DNA of 29,039 nt from Haplomitrium mnioides (GCA_049999725.1 JBNGIS010010627.1:1-29039); one strand, 5' to 3'; counted from the stretch's first letter, positions 1-10,105 are shown. The notes: generated from the sequence alone by a model not told the origin. Translations and numbers: made by a program.

Positions 1-410
1 CATCGACCTTGTTTGCAGCATCTTCTCGTGTTTGCGTTCTCCCCTTGGCTCCATATTTGTGAAGATCGCAGCATCGCGACGTTGTCTACTGCATCTTCTG
101 AATATTACGTCACTACATTCTACATGCATTTTTACTCAAGAAAACTAAAATTTGAGAGTGTTCTCAAGTTGATGTGAACATTTGTTGATTGTCATCTCAA
201 TGTTCAATCAATCTTCAATCAATCGTCAATTATAACAGTCTATAAACATACTTTCAGTGTTTGCTTTCTTGCTCTGGCTCCATACTCGTGAAGATCTCAG
301 CATTGACCTTGTTTGCTACATCTTCTCGTGTTTGCATTCTCCCATTGGCTCCATATTCGTGAAGATCACATCATCGCGACGTTGTTTGCTGCATCTTCTG
401 AATATTGCGT
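1..410. repeat. Direct duplication, about 109 bp, copies 300 bp apart
   Basis: Bases 1-109 and 301-409 are near-identical by eye (both run from CATYGACCTTGTTTGC to CTGAATATTRCGT), and 257-300 repeats part of the same unit (TGTTTGC...CTCCATAYTYGTGAAGATC). The spacer 134-256 is AT-rich and holds TCAATC-type short repeats. This lies where the 5' LTR or leader of the downstream Ty3 element would be expected, but it does not resemble the 3' LTR at 8622-9188 except for 23 bases. It contains short open frames that I do not believe are genes. Confidence 0.8.
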
Positions 411-1528
411 TGGGAGCAGCAGCTAAAAATCGTGTTTGGAGCACCAATAGCATTTTGATGGGTGAGCTTTTTGCTGAAATTGTATTCTTTCTTGGATACG
501 ATTTCCTCTCTCTCTCTTAAGCTAATTTCTAGAGAATCACAATCTTGATTTCATGCTCGTAATTCAGACTCTAGCCAACTTCTAGTGTTTTCGCGACCTA
601 TTCTCTGGTGGTTCATGATTCTGATTTGAAAACACATTTTTGTGTTAAGTGTTCTCTCTCTCAACAGCTCTCATCTCTTCATGTAGATTTTCAAATCATA
701 CTTTCCATTATATCCATGACAAGAAACGTCGTCGGCAGCAGGGGAGGCTTTTGTTGTAGAAGGGTCATTCATTGCATTCTTGCAGTAGGAGGACTTTCCC
801 ATAAAGGCTTTGTTATCCAAGATTCGATGCGTACGAGGGCTTAGTTGCACAGAAGGGCTTTGTGGCGCATGAGGGCTTAGTTCTTGCAACGAACGGGCTT
901 CATTCTTGCACTAGGAGGGATTTCATTGAGCAGGGTTTAGATCTCAAAAATAAAGGCAAAGATTTTGTCGACCAGGGATTTTTGATTGCAACAAAGATTT
1001 TGTTTAGCAAGGACCTGGTCGAGTGCAACAAGGATATCGCATGAGTCGCTCAAGTGCATGCATCAACGTTTCGAGGGCTTAACATCAAGTGTAGAGGCTC
1101 GTTTGTTGCACAACAGGATGGCTCTTTTGCTACATCGCAGGAGTTCGTTGCATTGCCAAAAGGAAGTCATTCTGTAGCGAGCTTGGAGGGCTACCCTATG
1201 AGGGTGGTATGCTGTGAACTATGAGGGCTGCTAGCCATCAGAGCGTTATGCTATGAGCTATGAGGGCGTTCCTACGAGAACGTCGTATGGACGCAAATCG
1301 GGCTATGGAGGTCGGCACACGATATTTTTGATCTAGCTCCTAATTGGGTGGTCAAAATCGAATGTTTCTTTCAACAAAGTTGTAGATCTCAACAAGCTGC
1401 ATCGTTTCCATATGAAGCGCGACTCCAACAGATAAAAAACCACGGAGATAGAGATGGATGTTCTATTACATCTAGAATCAAAGCTTGGGTCTAGTATTTG
1501 GTGAGATGGATAGAGATGTGCTTCCACC
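411..1528 (+). other. Untranslated leader of the Ty3 element, with degenerate short repeats
   Basis: No convincing coding frame. From about 840 to 1310 there are loosely repeated phrases (AGGGCTT..TTGCA, CTATGAGGGC, GCTATGAG) with irregular 20-30 bp spacing. The first credible reading frame starts at 1529. No clear tRNA primer-binding site was found downstream of the candidate LTR end near 133. Confidence 0.45.
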
Positions 1529-3808
1529 ATGAGTGATGAAGATCAAAACACTCATTTACCACCACCTTATCATATGCGGAGTGATTCTTGTTCAGTAGAA
1601 GCTATTCCTTTGCCATCATGCTCTTATAGACGACGGTACACACAAGCTTTGCCTTCCAGTTCTAGTAGTGGGGGGATTCAGTCTCCTGCATCTGGTTTAG
1701 TTGGGCATCAATCTGTTACTGGATTTGGGACAGCAATATCACATCAGATTCCAACACCAATCATTTCACTACAAGTAGTTCCACGAGCATACACCATGGA
1801 GGTAAGTGCACGTGGCAAGATTGAGAAGTTCAGCGGCCGTCCTAGTACTATCACTTTGCGGGAGTTTAAGTAGACATTTGATACTGAGATTGCTGAGTTA
1901 GAGCTCAAGTATGGTGACAAGTTCACTAATGCATTTGCATTCAAGCAATTAGGCTGTTACGTACATCATGAGGCATTGGATGTGTATCAGCAGCACTCAA
2001 CCCATTTGTTGAGCACTATTCATGTTGCTAACCCATGTTATGCAGTTGCTATTGCTGGTGCTCAACAAATTGCTTTACAGGCTGCCATTGCTGCTCACAA
2101 CGTTGCATCTCCTACTAATCCACCTATGACTGCTCCTACTATTGTGAATTTGACTCCAATAGACCTTGCTTTAGCTACAACAAGCATTGCTCCTATGTTG
2201 GCTGCTCCTATTGTCACTGATCCAATGAGTGAGTTTTTCCAAATTCTGGAATAGGAGTTTCCAGTGAAGAGTTCAGAGAAAATCCTGCAGTTGGCTACCT
2301 TCAATCGACAAAAGGATGAGACTCTCAAAATGCTATATCGAAGGCTCCTCAAGTTGAAATAGGATACTCAGAGCATCATTGATCTGGAAGCTGCTCACTA
2401 TTACATGCGTGCCTTGAAAGGTAATCAAGACCTTCACTCTCATGTTCTTCAACGAGTGTTCTCCGAATATGGTGATTCTTATACACTACTGGATGTGTAT
2501 AACATTGCAAAGAGGTTGGAACTTGCCCATACACACTATGCAGCAAGCATGGCAAGGCCTCAATCTCGTCATAGAACTCATATTCAAGTTCAAGCTCCCA
2601 TAAGGTCCAATCAACAGCCAATTTGAAACAAGAATGTGCATACTGCTACTACTCTACTACCTTCTTGTAACTATTGTGGTAATCTAGATCACAAGGCTAA
2701 TGATTGTGACATTCCTGCTGATGACCTGTCATGTGAGTTTTGTGGGAAATCTGGTCACTTGGAGGTTGTTTGCTTCGCTAAATATCCAAGACGACGACAA
2801 CTACGTCACCAGCCCTCTCCAATGGTTGCAACCCTGGTGAAGAGGACCTCTATATCTGCAACACCCTCCAACACTAAGGTTGCTGGTCCCAGTAAGAATG
2901 TTAAGAAGAAAGAGCAGCAAAAAGCTCAAAAAGAAGCATTCCAAGCACAGACCACATAGGTGCAAGCATTGACTAGTGAAGTGGAGACTTTAAGAGCTCA
3001 ACTTGCTAGCTTGAAGGGCAAATCTTCTCAACCAGCAAGTTCAATTCAATTTGTTGGTGGTTCTAGTGTTCTTGAGAGTGCATCCCTTCCTAAATCATTC
3101 TATCATATACCTTCTGATGTGCTAGTTGGTGAGAGAGTTCCCATTGCAATGGATCACTCACTAGAGCTTTTTGCTTCAATTTGTCCATCATATTTTGCTT
3201 ATCAATAGGCTAGTGTAGCCACATGTGGAGCTACTAAGAGGCAAGTGGTTCAAACGAATGGTTTAGCTTTTGGTCCTGCATCTATAATACAATAAAGAGG
3301 TGCTCAGACTATATTACCTCAGTTTTTCAGGCCACTTACTCCCACAATAGAGGCTTCATTATTGGCAAGAGGAGAAACACCTAGTGCTTCTACATTGCTG
3401 CCAAGACCAACACCTATGGTGCATCAAGGAGAAGACCCAGATCAGCATTTATCAGAGACAACTAGTCCTTTGGTAAAGTATTTTACTTCAAATCTAGCAC
3501 ATATGGTTCTTACTACATCCTTGTTCAATTGTCACGATTTGAATTTGTAGAGTATAGATGTCATTAAATTGCTTGAGAGCAAGTTGATATCTACTTCTAG
3601 TCCATCATCAGCCCTTGTGAAAATTGTTATGGAAGCTAGAACTCTAGTAATGCGTCAGCCTCCCACTTGGTCGAATGCAATTGATGGTGTCACACACATT
3701 TCAAATACTAGCAACTAGGGTGATCCTTCTAGTTTTGTCACTAGATTTACATCTAATCACCATGTTCCTACTCAATCACTTGTAGATAAGCTTCTTGGCA
3801 ATTCAGTT
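1529..3808 (+). pseudogene. gag of the Ty3 element (capsid-like region plus two CCHC zinc knuckles), broken
   Basis: Structural protein that would package element RNA. From the ATG at 1529 (MSDEDQNTHLPPP) one frame can be read without a frameshift to 4510, but it is cut by stops at 1871, 2252, 2360, 2624, 2957, 3206, 3293, 3548 and 3716. A capsid-like block lies at about 1830-2560 (KIEKFSGRPSTITLREFK near the start, FRQKDETLKMLYRRL-like helix later). Two knuckles of form CX2CX4HX4C lie at about 2663-2785 (CNYCGNLDHKANDC and CEFCGKSGHLEVVC). A coiled-coil-like stretch follows at 2960-3030 (LTSEVETLRAQLASLKG). The linker 3030-3808 is poorly conserved. Seven of the nine stops are TAG. Assignment from the knuckles and position is confident; the capsid limits are inferred. 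Confidence 0.85.
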
Positions 3809-4513
3809 GTGGATACTGACACTCTTCATATGATATCTCACAATTTGCCCAAGATTGTACCTAATGACAGGACTTTGGTGGCTACAACAGTAGTGCTTGT
3901 TGACAACATAGACTCAGCAGTACCAATGGAAGGACATACTCCCAAGGTGGTGATGCTAGACACTGGAGCACAACCAGTGATCATAGATGTTCAATTTGCC
4001 AAGGAAATTGGACTACTTGATACCAATCTCCAAACATCTATGTGGCAGATTCACACTGCCAGTGGTGTTGTGGAAGAAGTGTTGGGTGAAAGCTCAACAT
4101 TGCTCACCCTTGCTTTCAATCAAGGCATAGATCAGGCTCTGGAATTTCAGGTCAGATGTTTGGTCACCAAAGCTACCAGCTATGATGTACTCATTGGGCA
4201 GGAAGCTTTGTTTCCTCCAGGCTTCACCATTGATAATCGGTTTGAGCATGCATACTACCGTGTTGATTGGCAAATAGATGGCCTACACTTGGGTTATATT
4301 CCACTGGACTTACATGGTGTGCACAATCCTATGGCTTACTTGTGTGTTCTGCAAGTTGGGCATGCAGTTTCCTATATCAATCATTCATTACACAATTGGA
4401 TTGAAGAAGATGATGAACAACACACTGTGACACAAGCTAATGCAAGTTCATTAGACCCCTTTGGGGGATTCACCCATGGATTAGGTGTTACACAAGCTAC
4501 AGGCTGCTCATGA
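3809..4513 (+). pseudogene. Retroviral-type aspartic protease of the Ty3 element
   Basis: Uninterrupted 234-codon stretch in the gag frame. The catalytic DTG is seen in VVMLDTGAQPVII (about 3945-3983), followed by the flap region (IHTASGVVEEVLGESSTL) and the family-typical YDVLIGQEALFP near 4180-4212, which matches the YDvLLG block of Ty3 proteases. The protease would cut the Gag-Pol polyprotein. The frame ends at the TGA at 4511, while the methyltransferase continues in the +1 frame from about 4485; the two frames overlap by about 29 bp. That shift is more likely a one-base indel than a programmed site, because other indels occur downstream. Confidence 0.88.
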
Positions 4514-5714
4514 GCCTCTCAAAGCTGCCATGCATAAGCTTGAGAGTTTGGAAAGCCATGGTGAACCTGTTACTCCAATTCTACAACAACCCATTTTGTG
4601 GAGTCCACCTTCAGATGGCATTACCCTGCTGGAACTATTTGGAGGCATTGCTATAGGTTTGGAGGCATTGTTGCAATCTAAGTTGGTAGTGAAGCGGTAT
4701 GTGTATGTGGACACTGATCCTTGTGCCAAGCAGGTAGCAGAGTCTCATCTGTTGGAGTTTTCCCAACAATTTTCTCCTAGTGCATGGAAGTCCAACTTCA
4801 CATATTTCCCTTCTAATGTTCAGTGGATCCAACAACAACACATTGTGCTTCTTGGCTTTTTAGATCTTGTCATTGCAGGATAGGAATGTCAAGGATTGTC
4901 CGCTGTTAGTTCTGGCTTAGGGTTAGCTGATAGCAGGTCTGGCCTTTTCATGGACATGTTTCAAGTCCTAACTTGGGCTCAGGCATGCTATCCTGGTGTT
5001 GGCTACATCATGGAGAACACACCAACTTAGTTTGATAAAAGGGTAGCAGTGCAAGAGGACTTTGTGCTAATTCAACACTACTTCGGTTCTCCACTTCTTC
5101 TGGATGCAGTGCATTGTGGGTCTTATGCACATCGATTGCGTAACTTTTGGACCAACCTTGCCCATGTTTCCTTGCTAGAGTTGGCCTTGTGTTACACTGT
5201 TTGAGATCCTACACTCTAGGTGGGTGATATTTTGGATTCAGAGAGCTCTTGCCAACTGGTTACTAAGCAAGAGGCACCATCTTGGTACCCTACATACCAA
5301 GTTGGCCAATCACGGGCTGCTTGGCCTACTTTGGTTTCTTTTCCTGGTGCATATGCTTTTCAGGGTGATGGTCTAGGGCTTGTTTATCGTCATGCTACAA
5401 GCACTTGGGATGAACCCAGTCTAGAGGAAAGAGAACAAGTAATGGGATTGCAGTCAAGCACCACTGGTTACACCAAGGTAACCAAGCTAGCAAGAAATTC
5501 TCTTCTTGGTAGGGTTATGGACTTGAATGCTCTCACTTGGCTCTTGATAGCTTGTTTTCTCTTTCAAATGCATCTCCATCCAACGGTGGATGCCACTTCA
5601 GTTGTTTCTGGTGATGTGTCCTCATGGCATCCAGACCAGGTGCATTTACCCATTCACAACACTTTGCACTTTGATCTGAGTGTTAAGGGGGAGAGGAGGT
5701 CCTATGCAATGTGA
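4485..5714 (+). pseudogene. Cytosine-5 DNA methyltransferase domain inside the Ty3 polyprotein
   Basis: Motifs in C5-methyltransferase order: motif I TLLELFGGIAIGLEALLQS (about 4623-4679), acidic motif II region YVYVDTDPCAKQVAE, motif IV DLVIAG-stop-ECQG with the catalytic Cys codon at 4887, then LADSRSGLF, motif VI as MENTPT (about 5009-5027), motif VIII-like GSYAHRLRNFW (about 5117-5150), and a C-terminal LARNSLLGRVMD resembling motifs IX/X (about 5488-5525). It is about 330 codons, close to a minimal catalytic domain, without recognisable regulatory domains. Stops at 4881, 5028, 5202 and 5217 break it; 4881 lies two codons before the catalytic Cys. The usual Pro before that Cys is Glu here. 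A frameshift near 5690 separates it from RT. Its likely role was to methylate element or target DNA (inference). Confidence 0.9.
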
Positions 5715-5723
5715 CTGAATTTC

Positions 5724-7021
5724 ACTCTAACTTTTCAGAGTCTGGCCACTCTAGACTTGCAAGTACTGTAGGGCTACCTTCCACAACTTCACTATAAAAG
5801 CCAGTTGCAGAGTTGGATAGTGCAAGACTCAACACTTTAGTTCCACCGACTTCCTCTTCCAACTCTCCGTGTGTTGCCAATTTCACTTTTGTCATGGGCA
5901 ATCAGTTGAACAAGAAACAAAGAGATCAAATCACCAATCTATTATTGAAGTATGAGGATGTCTTTGCTTTCTCTATGAAAGATCTTGGCAAGTGTAAGGG
6001 GATGCAATTCTCCATTGAGCTTATTGACAACAAGCCCATCTATTGATGCAAACACCATCTAAGTAAGCATGCGTGGGAGATAGTGGATGAGCATTGCAAG
6101 GAGCTCTATGAGGTTGGTCTTATCCAACCTCTCACTTCTGATTTTGCAGCAGCTACAGTGATGCCAGCTAAGAAGGACTCTAGTGGCTTGTAGACTGAAA
6201 AGAGGATGTGTGGGCATTATTGACCATTGAATTTGGTAACTCCACATGACAGGTATCCTATGCCAACAACTGAGGAGCTCTTTGACAACATTAGAGACTC
6301 AGATGTCTTCACCATTGTCGATTTACGTCAAGGGTTCAACCAAATTGTGATTTAAGCTGTAGATCGCAAGAAAACTGCTTTCCATGGGAGCAACCGACTG
6401 TGGGAATGGTTGGTGATGCCATTTGGATTGAAAAATGCCCTTGTCTTCTTTCAACGAATCATGGATCAGGTACTAGAAGGTGCTGATTTCTTAAAGTGCT
6501 ATATTGCTCATCCACTTTATGCTCTATTGAAGAAGGATGTTACATGGGCATGGTGTGAAGAAACCCAGGTGGCATTTGATACTTTGAAAGAGCGACTATC
6601 AGATTTTCTAGTACTTAGAAGGCTTGATTTCAACCAGGTTTTCATTTTACATACTGATTGGAGTGCACTAGGTATTGGTGCAGTGTTTGGGCAACCTGAT
6701 GGAGAGGGGCATGAGCATGTTATTGCCTATGCTTCCAAGAGTAACAATAAGGCAGAGAGTAACTACTCCTCTTATGAAGGTGAATGTTTGGTTGTCGTTT
6801 GGGCTGTAATACATTTCAGGCCTTACTTATATGGCACCAAGTTCCTTCTCTACACTAATCACCAGCCCCTGAAATGGCTTATAACCAACGACAAGCTTAC
6901 TGGAAAATTGGCTTGTTGGGCACTCATACTACAAGAGTATAAGTTTGAGGTGATTCACAAAGCTGGTGTTACACACCAGAATGCTGACACTATGTCTCGC
7001 AATCCTTTGGCTACCTTTGCA
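5724..7021 (+). pseudogene. Reverse transcriptase and RNase H of the Ty3 element, active site deleted
   Basis: Frame 2 from about 5700. N-terminal RT blocks are seen (KYEDVFAFSMKDLGKCKGMQF; GLIQPLTSDFAAATVMPAKK; RYPMPTTEELFDNI; FTIVDLRQGFNQI with the first catalytic Asp; MPFGLKNALVFFQRIMDQVL). At about 6505 the sequence jumps from FLKCYI straight to AHPLYALLKKDVTW. The YxDD box and roughly 80-90 residues normally between these blocks are missing, with the frame kept. RNase H follows (FILHTDWSALGIGAVF, then SSYEGECLVVVWAV, then LYTNHQPLKWL, where TDH is TNH), ending at HQNADTMSRNPL near 7010. Stops lie at about 6044, 6191, 6221 and 6353. It cannot polymerise DNA as read. Confidence 0.92.
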
Positions 7022-8180
7022 GATCTTTCAGATGCTCAACAAGATTTTGATCAGGTAATGGCATTGCAACCAGCAACAGTATCTGGTTATTTGGCCTTGC
7101 TTTGTTGCACTGTGGTAGATCAGCCCATTGTGGACATTTGGGAGGACCAGGATATAGTACACTTTCTTCACCATGGTCAGTACCCTCCAAGGGTGAGTGC
7201 AACTCAAAGAAACCACATCCAACAAAGATCCAAGCACTACTTGTGGAAGGAAGATCATTTAGTGCGTTGCTTGCCCCAAGGAGAGAGGGTAGTGCCCCTT
7301 GTGGCTGAGAGGGTTGGCCTAGTCAAGAAGATACATGCTGAGCTTGGGCACTTTGGAATCAAGTGTACTTATTGTCTGATTGCTCCTCATTATCATTGGA
7401 GAGGCATGCTCAGATTCGTGATGTAATTGCTAGATGTGAACAATGTGATAGGGTGTGCACTTCCTTCTCATCTAGACAATCTACTCTTCATCCACTACCT
7501 ATTAAGGCCAATTTTACTATTGGTCTTGTGATCTAGCTGAAGAGATACCACTTACATCTCGAGGTAATCTCTATATAATGATCATGATTGAGCACTTCTC
7601 AAAATAGATTGAGCTAGTTGCCTTGCCGGATAAGAGCTCACATAGTACTAGCCAAGCTTTCTTGCAGCAAGTGCTTAATAGATTCGGGGCTTGTGCAGAG
7701 TGTCTTACTGATCAAGGTTCAAAATTCATAGGAGAGTTTCAAGAGCTCTTGGACCAAGCACTCATTGATCATCGTAGAACTTCAAGAGATCATCCTCAAG
7801 CAGATGGCCTAGCAGAGTGAATGGTGCAAACTTGCAAGCAGGGATTGTGAAAGATCTGTTTGACCAAGAACAAGGAAGATTGGGACTTGGCACTACCTTA
7901 CATTTCCATGGGGTATAGGATGTCTAAGCATGCCTCATTGCTTAATTTCTCACCCTATTTCCTCTTGTTTGGTTGACATCCCATTCCTCCATTTGCTATT
8001 GCTTCTCATATGCTGCCAGTTGTGGATTTAGATTCAACTGCAGCCTGGTCCACTGTCATATCAGAGAGGGCTGCTCTCTTCAAAAGAATCATGCCCATGG
8101 CTATGGAGAATCTTTGTTTTGCACTCACCATGATACTTTGAGATATGCACACACACGAGGTGGCAGTTTCAAGCCCAAGG
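7022..8180 (+). pseudogene. Integrase of the Ty3 element (zinc-binding and catalytic domains), broken
   Basis: The H2C2 zinc-binding part is visible as KIHAELGHFGIKCTYC and, after a one-base frameshift near 7405, DVIARCEQCDRVC. The catalytic core follows in the third frame: MIMIEHFSK (about 7580), CLTDQGSKFIGEF with the second acidic residue (about 7700-7740), and HPQADGLAE with the third (about 7793-7822). A TGA at 7820-7822 comes right after that Glu, then VQTCKQGL, NKEDWDLALPYISM and NFSPYFLLFG, typical for plant Ty3 integrases. Another frameshift near 8120 leads into RYAHTRGGSFKPKVRTFEVGD. The three catalytic acidic positions are recognisable, but the frame is broken at least four times. 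Confidence 0.88.
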
Positions 8181-8590
8181 TGAGAACGTTTGAGGTTGGT
8201 GACTTTGTCTATCTCCAGCGACAACTCAATGACACCTTGGACACATCTACCAGTCGTATCATTCTGCAAGTGAAGTCTCTCAACCCCTCAAGAGTTTTGG
8301 AGTTGCAAGGGGTAGATGGCCATACCATCAAGGATCATTCTAAGAATTGTGCTCCTTGTCATTTGCCTAACCTAGATCCAACCATTGTCACTTCAAATTG
8401 GATTCCACTAGCTGATTACCCTTGTAGAGTGTGTCAAAGAATTGATGATGCTGATCAGATGCTGCTATGTGACCATTGCAATGGTGGCTACCATATGTTT
8501 TGTTTGCAGCCGCAATTGACACAAGTTCCTTTAGGTCTATGGTTTTGTGCTTCATGGTCTTCAACACATAGTAGATCCTTAAACCGCTGA
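8181..8590 (+). pseudogene. Integrase C-terminal domain fused to a PHD finger
   Basis: The SH3-like integrase C-terminus (FEVGDFVYLQRQLNDT, then VLELQGVDGHTIKDH and NCAPCHLPNLD) runs to about 8375. After a short linker, a PHD finger occupies 8423-8557: CRVCQRIDDADQMLLC, DHCNGGYHMFC, and LGLWFCASW. Zinc ligands C1-C4, H5, C6 and C7 are all present at normal spacing; the eighth ligand position (codon 8555-8557) is TGG, Trp instead of Cys. PHD fingers bind histone H3 tails, so this one may have steered integration or the methyltransferase to particular chromatin (inference). The frame ends with TGA at 8588-8590, just before the polypurine tract, which fits the natural end of the polyprotein. Confidence 0.88.
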
Positions 8591-8607
8591 GCATTTACAT
8601 GCTGCAA

Positions 8608-8620
8608 CCTGGGGGGGATA
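8608..8620 (+). promoter_or_regulatory. Polypurine tract of the Ty3 element
   Basis: CCTGGGGGGGATA lies 18 bp after the last stop codon and directly before the LTR start. This is the expected place and composition for the plus-strand primer. Confidence 0.75.
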
Positions 8621-8621
8621 A

Positions 8622-9188
8622 TGGGGACCACATACATTCCCATGTATTTCTTCATTTCTTTGTATGGCTATTGTGATTTCTACGTATCCATTGTGACTTG
8701 ACTATGCTACTTAGTTTAGTTAGCTTTTGTTTAGATGCCCATGATGAAACCATGCTCCTGATGTGACATGTTCATTACTCTTTATGTCATGACAGCTGTC
8801 ATGCGGAAATACATGGCTGATGTTGCACATCAGCACTCCTCCCCATTCCAGCCAGGATTGTAGGTTAGTTCATAGGCATTCTCTTAGATACTATTAGGAT
8901 AAGTAAGAGTTCATTCAGGTTTAGTGTTCTTGTGGCAAGGTTAGAACTGTTCTTGAAGCAAATGCTTTCATTAGAAGCATATTGAAAAATAATGAGTTAC
9001 TTAGAGCTTTCTCTCCCATTTCTTTGCTAGTTTTCTTGAGTCTTAGCTTGGAGAGCATCGCGATGGCAACACAGTCCATAGAATTTCTCCGCACATTTCA
9101 CTGATAGCTTTGACTCCTTGGATGCTCTCAGCACATCATGGCATGGTGTTGGACTACGCTAGTATACATACACTACATTCTACATGCA
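8622..9188 (+). repeat. 3' LTR of the Ty3 element
   Basis: Begins TGGGGACCACATACATTCCC right after the polypurine tract and can be read to ...CTACATGCA at 9188 (TG...CA). The start is supported by a second copy of the first about 175 bp at 9199-9367. The end is supported by the 23-base match of 9171-9193 with 111-133. No complete 5' partner is in the window, so exact limits are uncertain by a few bases and no target-site duplication can be named. Confidence 0.65.
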
Positions 9189-9194
9189 TTTTTT

Positions 9195-9367
9195 ATAATG
9201 GGAACCACATACATTCCCCTATATTTCTTCATTTCTATATATGGCTACTGTGATTTCTGTGTATCATTGTGACTTGACTCTGCTACTTAGTTTAGTTAGC
9301 TTTTGTTTAGATGCCCATGATGAAACCATGCTCCCAATATGACATGTTCATTACTCTTTATGTCACA
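9195..9367 (+). repeat. Truncated second LTR start (partial LTR copy)
   Basis: 9195-9367 repeats 8617-8795 (ATAATGGGRACCACATACAT through TCATTACTCTTTATGTCA) with scattered substitutions. It stops abruptly where the 3' end of the minus-strand methyltransferase pseudogene begins. It is a solo-LTR remnant or the start of a second, truncated element lying tail to tail against that gene. Confidence 0.85.
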
Positions 9368-9370
9368 ATA

Positions 9371-10006
9371 TTCTGATCCCACATCCCTATCCTCTTCAGG
9401 TGAAATTGTGTCAGATAAATCAGTTTCTTGAGATGCTTCAACAACAGCAGTTGCTAGAGAGTCTTGTTGAGACTATTGAGTCCCAGAGATCGCAACAGAA
9501 TTACCAGTAGCACCTACAGTACCAGGAGGAACAGGTTCCTTGGTACGTATATACTATCTACAACTTGGTCACATCGGATGGCAAAGAGACCATTGTCAAA
9601 ACTCTATGAGGAATGTAGATAGATTGGCGTCTATCATATTCCACGGCGATGCAATTTTGCATTAGCTTTAAAGCACATACAAGGTCTATGCCAAACCCAG
9701 AGCAAAGACCTAAGATCCAAACTTGCTCTATTGATAGATAATCAATGAAAAAATTATACAAAGCCTTAAGGCTTTTGGTAAACTTTCACAGAAATATTAT
9801 CTTCTTGATGTTTTAGCTTTGTCGACATAGTCGGGCAACTGAACACACTTCGTATAGTTTTCTCAAGACGACCACTAGCATCCGAAGCTTGCAAGTTGAA
9901 GAGCCCTATACTCCTCTTGTTGTCCTTGGTCTAATAGCTCACAATCCAATACGCATAGGCATGAGCAATTCTTAGACCACCGGAATGATGAATATTGTTT
10001 TTGTCC
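9371..10006 (-). pseudogene. Methyltransferase copy 1, exon 4: AdoMet-binding motif I and tail
   Basis: Starts after acceptor TTCCTATAG|GGAC with DKNNIHHSGGLRIAHAY, then YWIVSY-stop-TKDNKRS and SVFSCPTMSTKLKH. After a frameshift near 9770 it continues ALYNFFIDYLSIEQVWILGL, CSGFGIDLVCALKLMQN and VEYDRRQSIYIPHRVL. The motif I glycine cluster is damaged. TAG at 9558-9560 ends the frame, but the sequence beyond still aligns with copy 2, down to an acidic tail (SPEEDRD) near 9385. Confidence 0.72.
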
Positions 10007-10105
10007 CTATAGGAATAAAAACAAACAAATCAAACACTTGAAAGATAGTGTAGGAAAACTAAACAAGGTAAAACAAAATACCAATAAAATCAAAAAAGAG
10101 CTTAC

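Larger units (their letters stand above)
1..9193 (+). mobile_element. Degraded Ty3/gypsy retrotransposon carrying a C5 DNA methyltransferase and a PHD finger
   Basis: Order on the plus strand: leader, gag with two zinc knuckles, protease, cytosine-5 methyltransferase, RT, RNase H, integrase, PHD finger, polypurine tract, 3' LTR. This is Ty3/gypsy order (RT before integrase) with two added domains. The left end is not resolved: the 5' LTR is either outside the window or rearranged, so the start given is only the window edge. The internal region (1529-8590) has about twenty in-frame stops, several frameshifts and a deletion over the RT active site, so it cannot be autonomous. C5 methyltransferases captured by Ty3 and copia elements are known from other eukaryotes, including charophyte algae; the family assignment here rests on motif order and is firm. 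Confidence 0.9.

Noticed and set aside
840-1310. Small open frames in the Ty3 leader as genes
   Set aside because: They follow short degenerate repeats and have no recognisable domain.
1529-4510. Alternative genetic code, TAG readthrough or RNA editing explaining the many TAG codons
   Set aside because: TGA and TAA also interrupt, frameshifts and deletions follow, and this is nuclear transposon sequence; decay is the simpler explanation.
4485-4513. Programmed +1 frameshift between protease and methyltransferase
   Set aside because: Frames overlap, but no slippery site or structure was seen and other random indels occur nearby.
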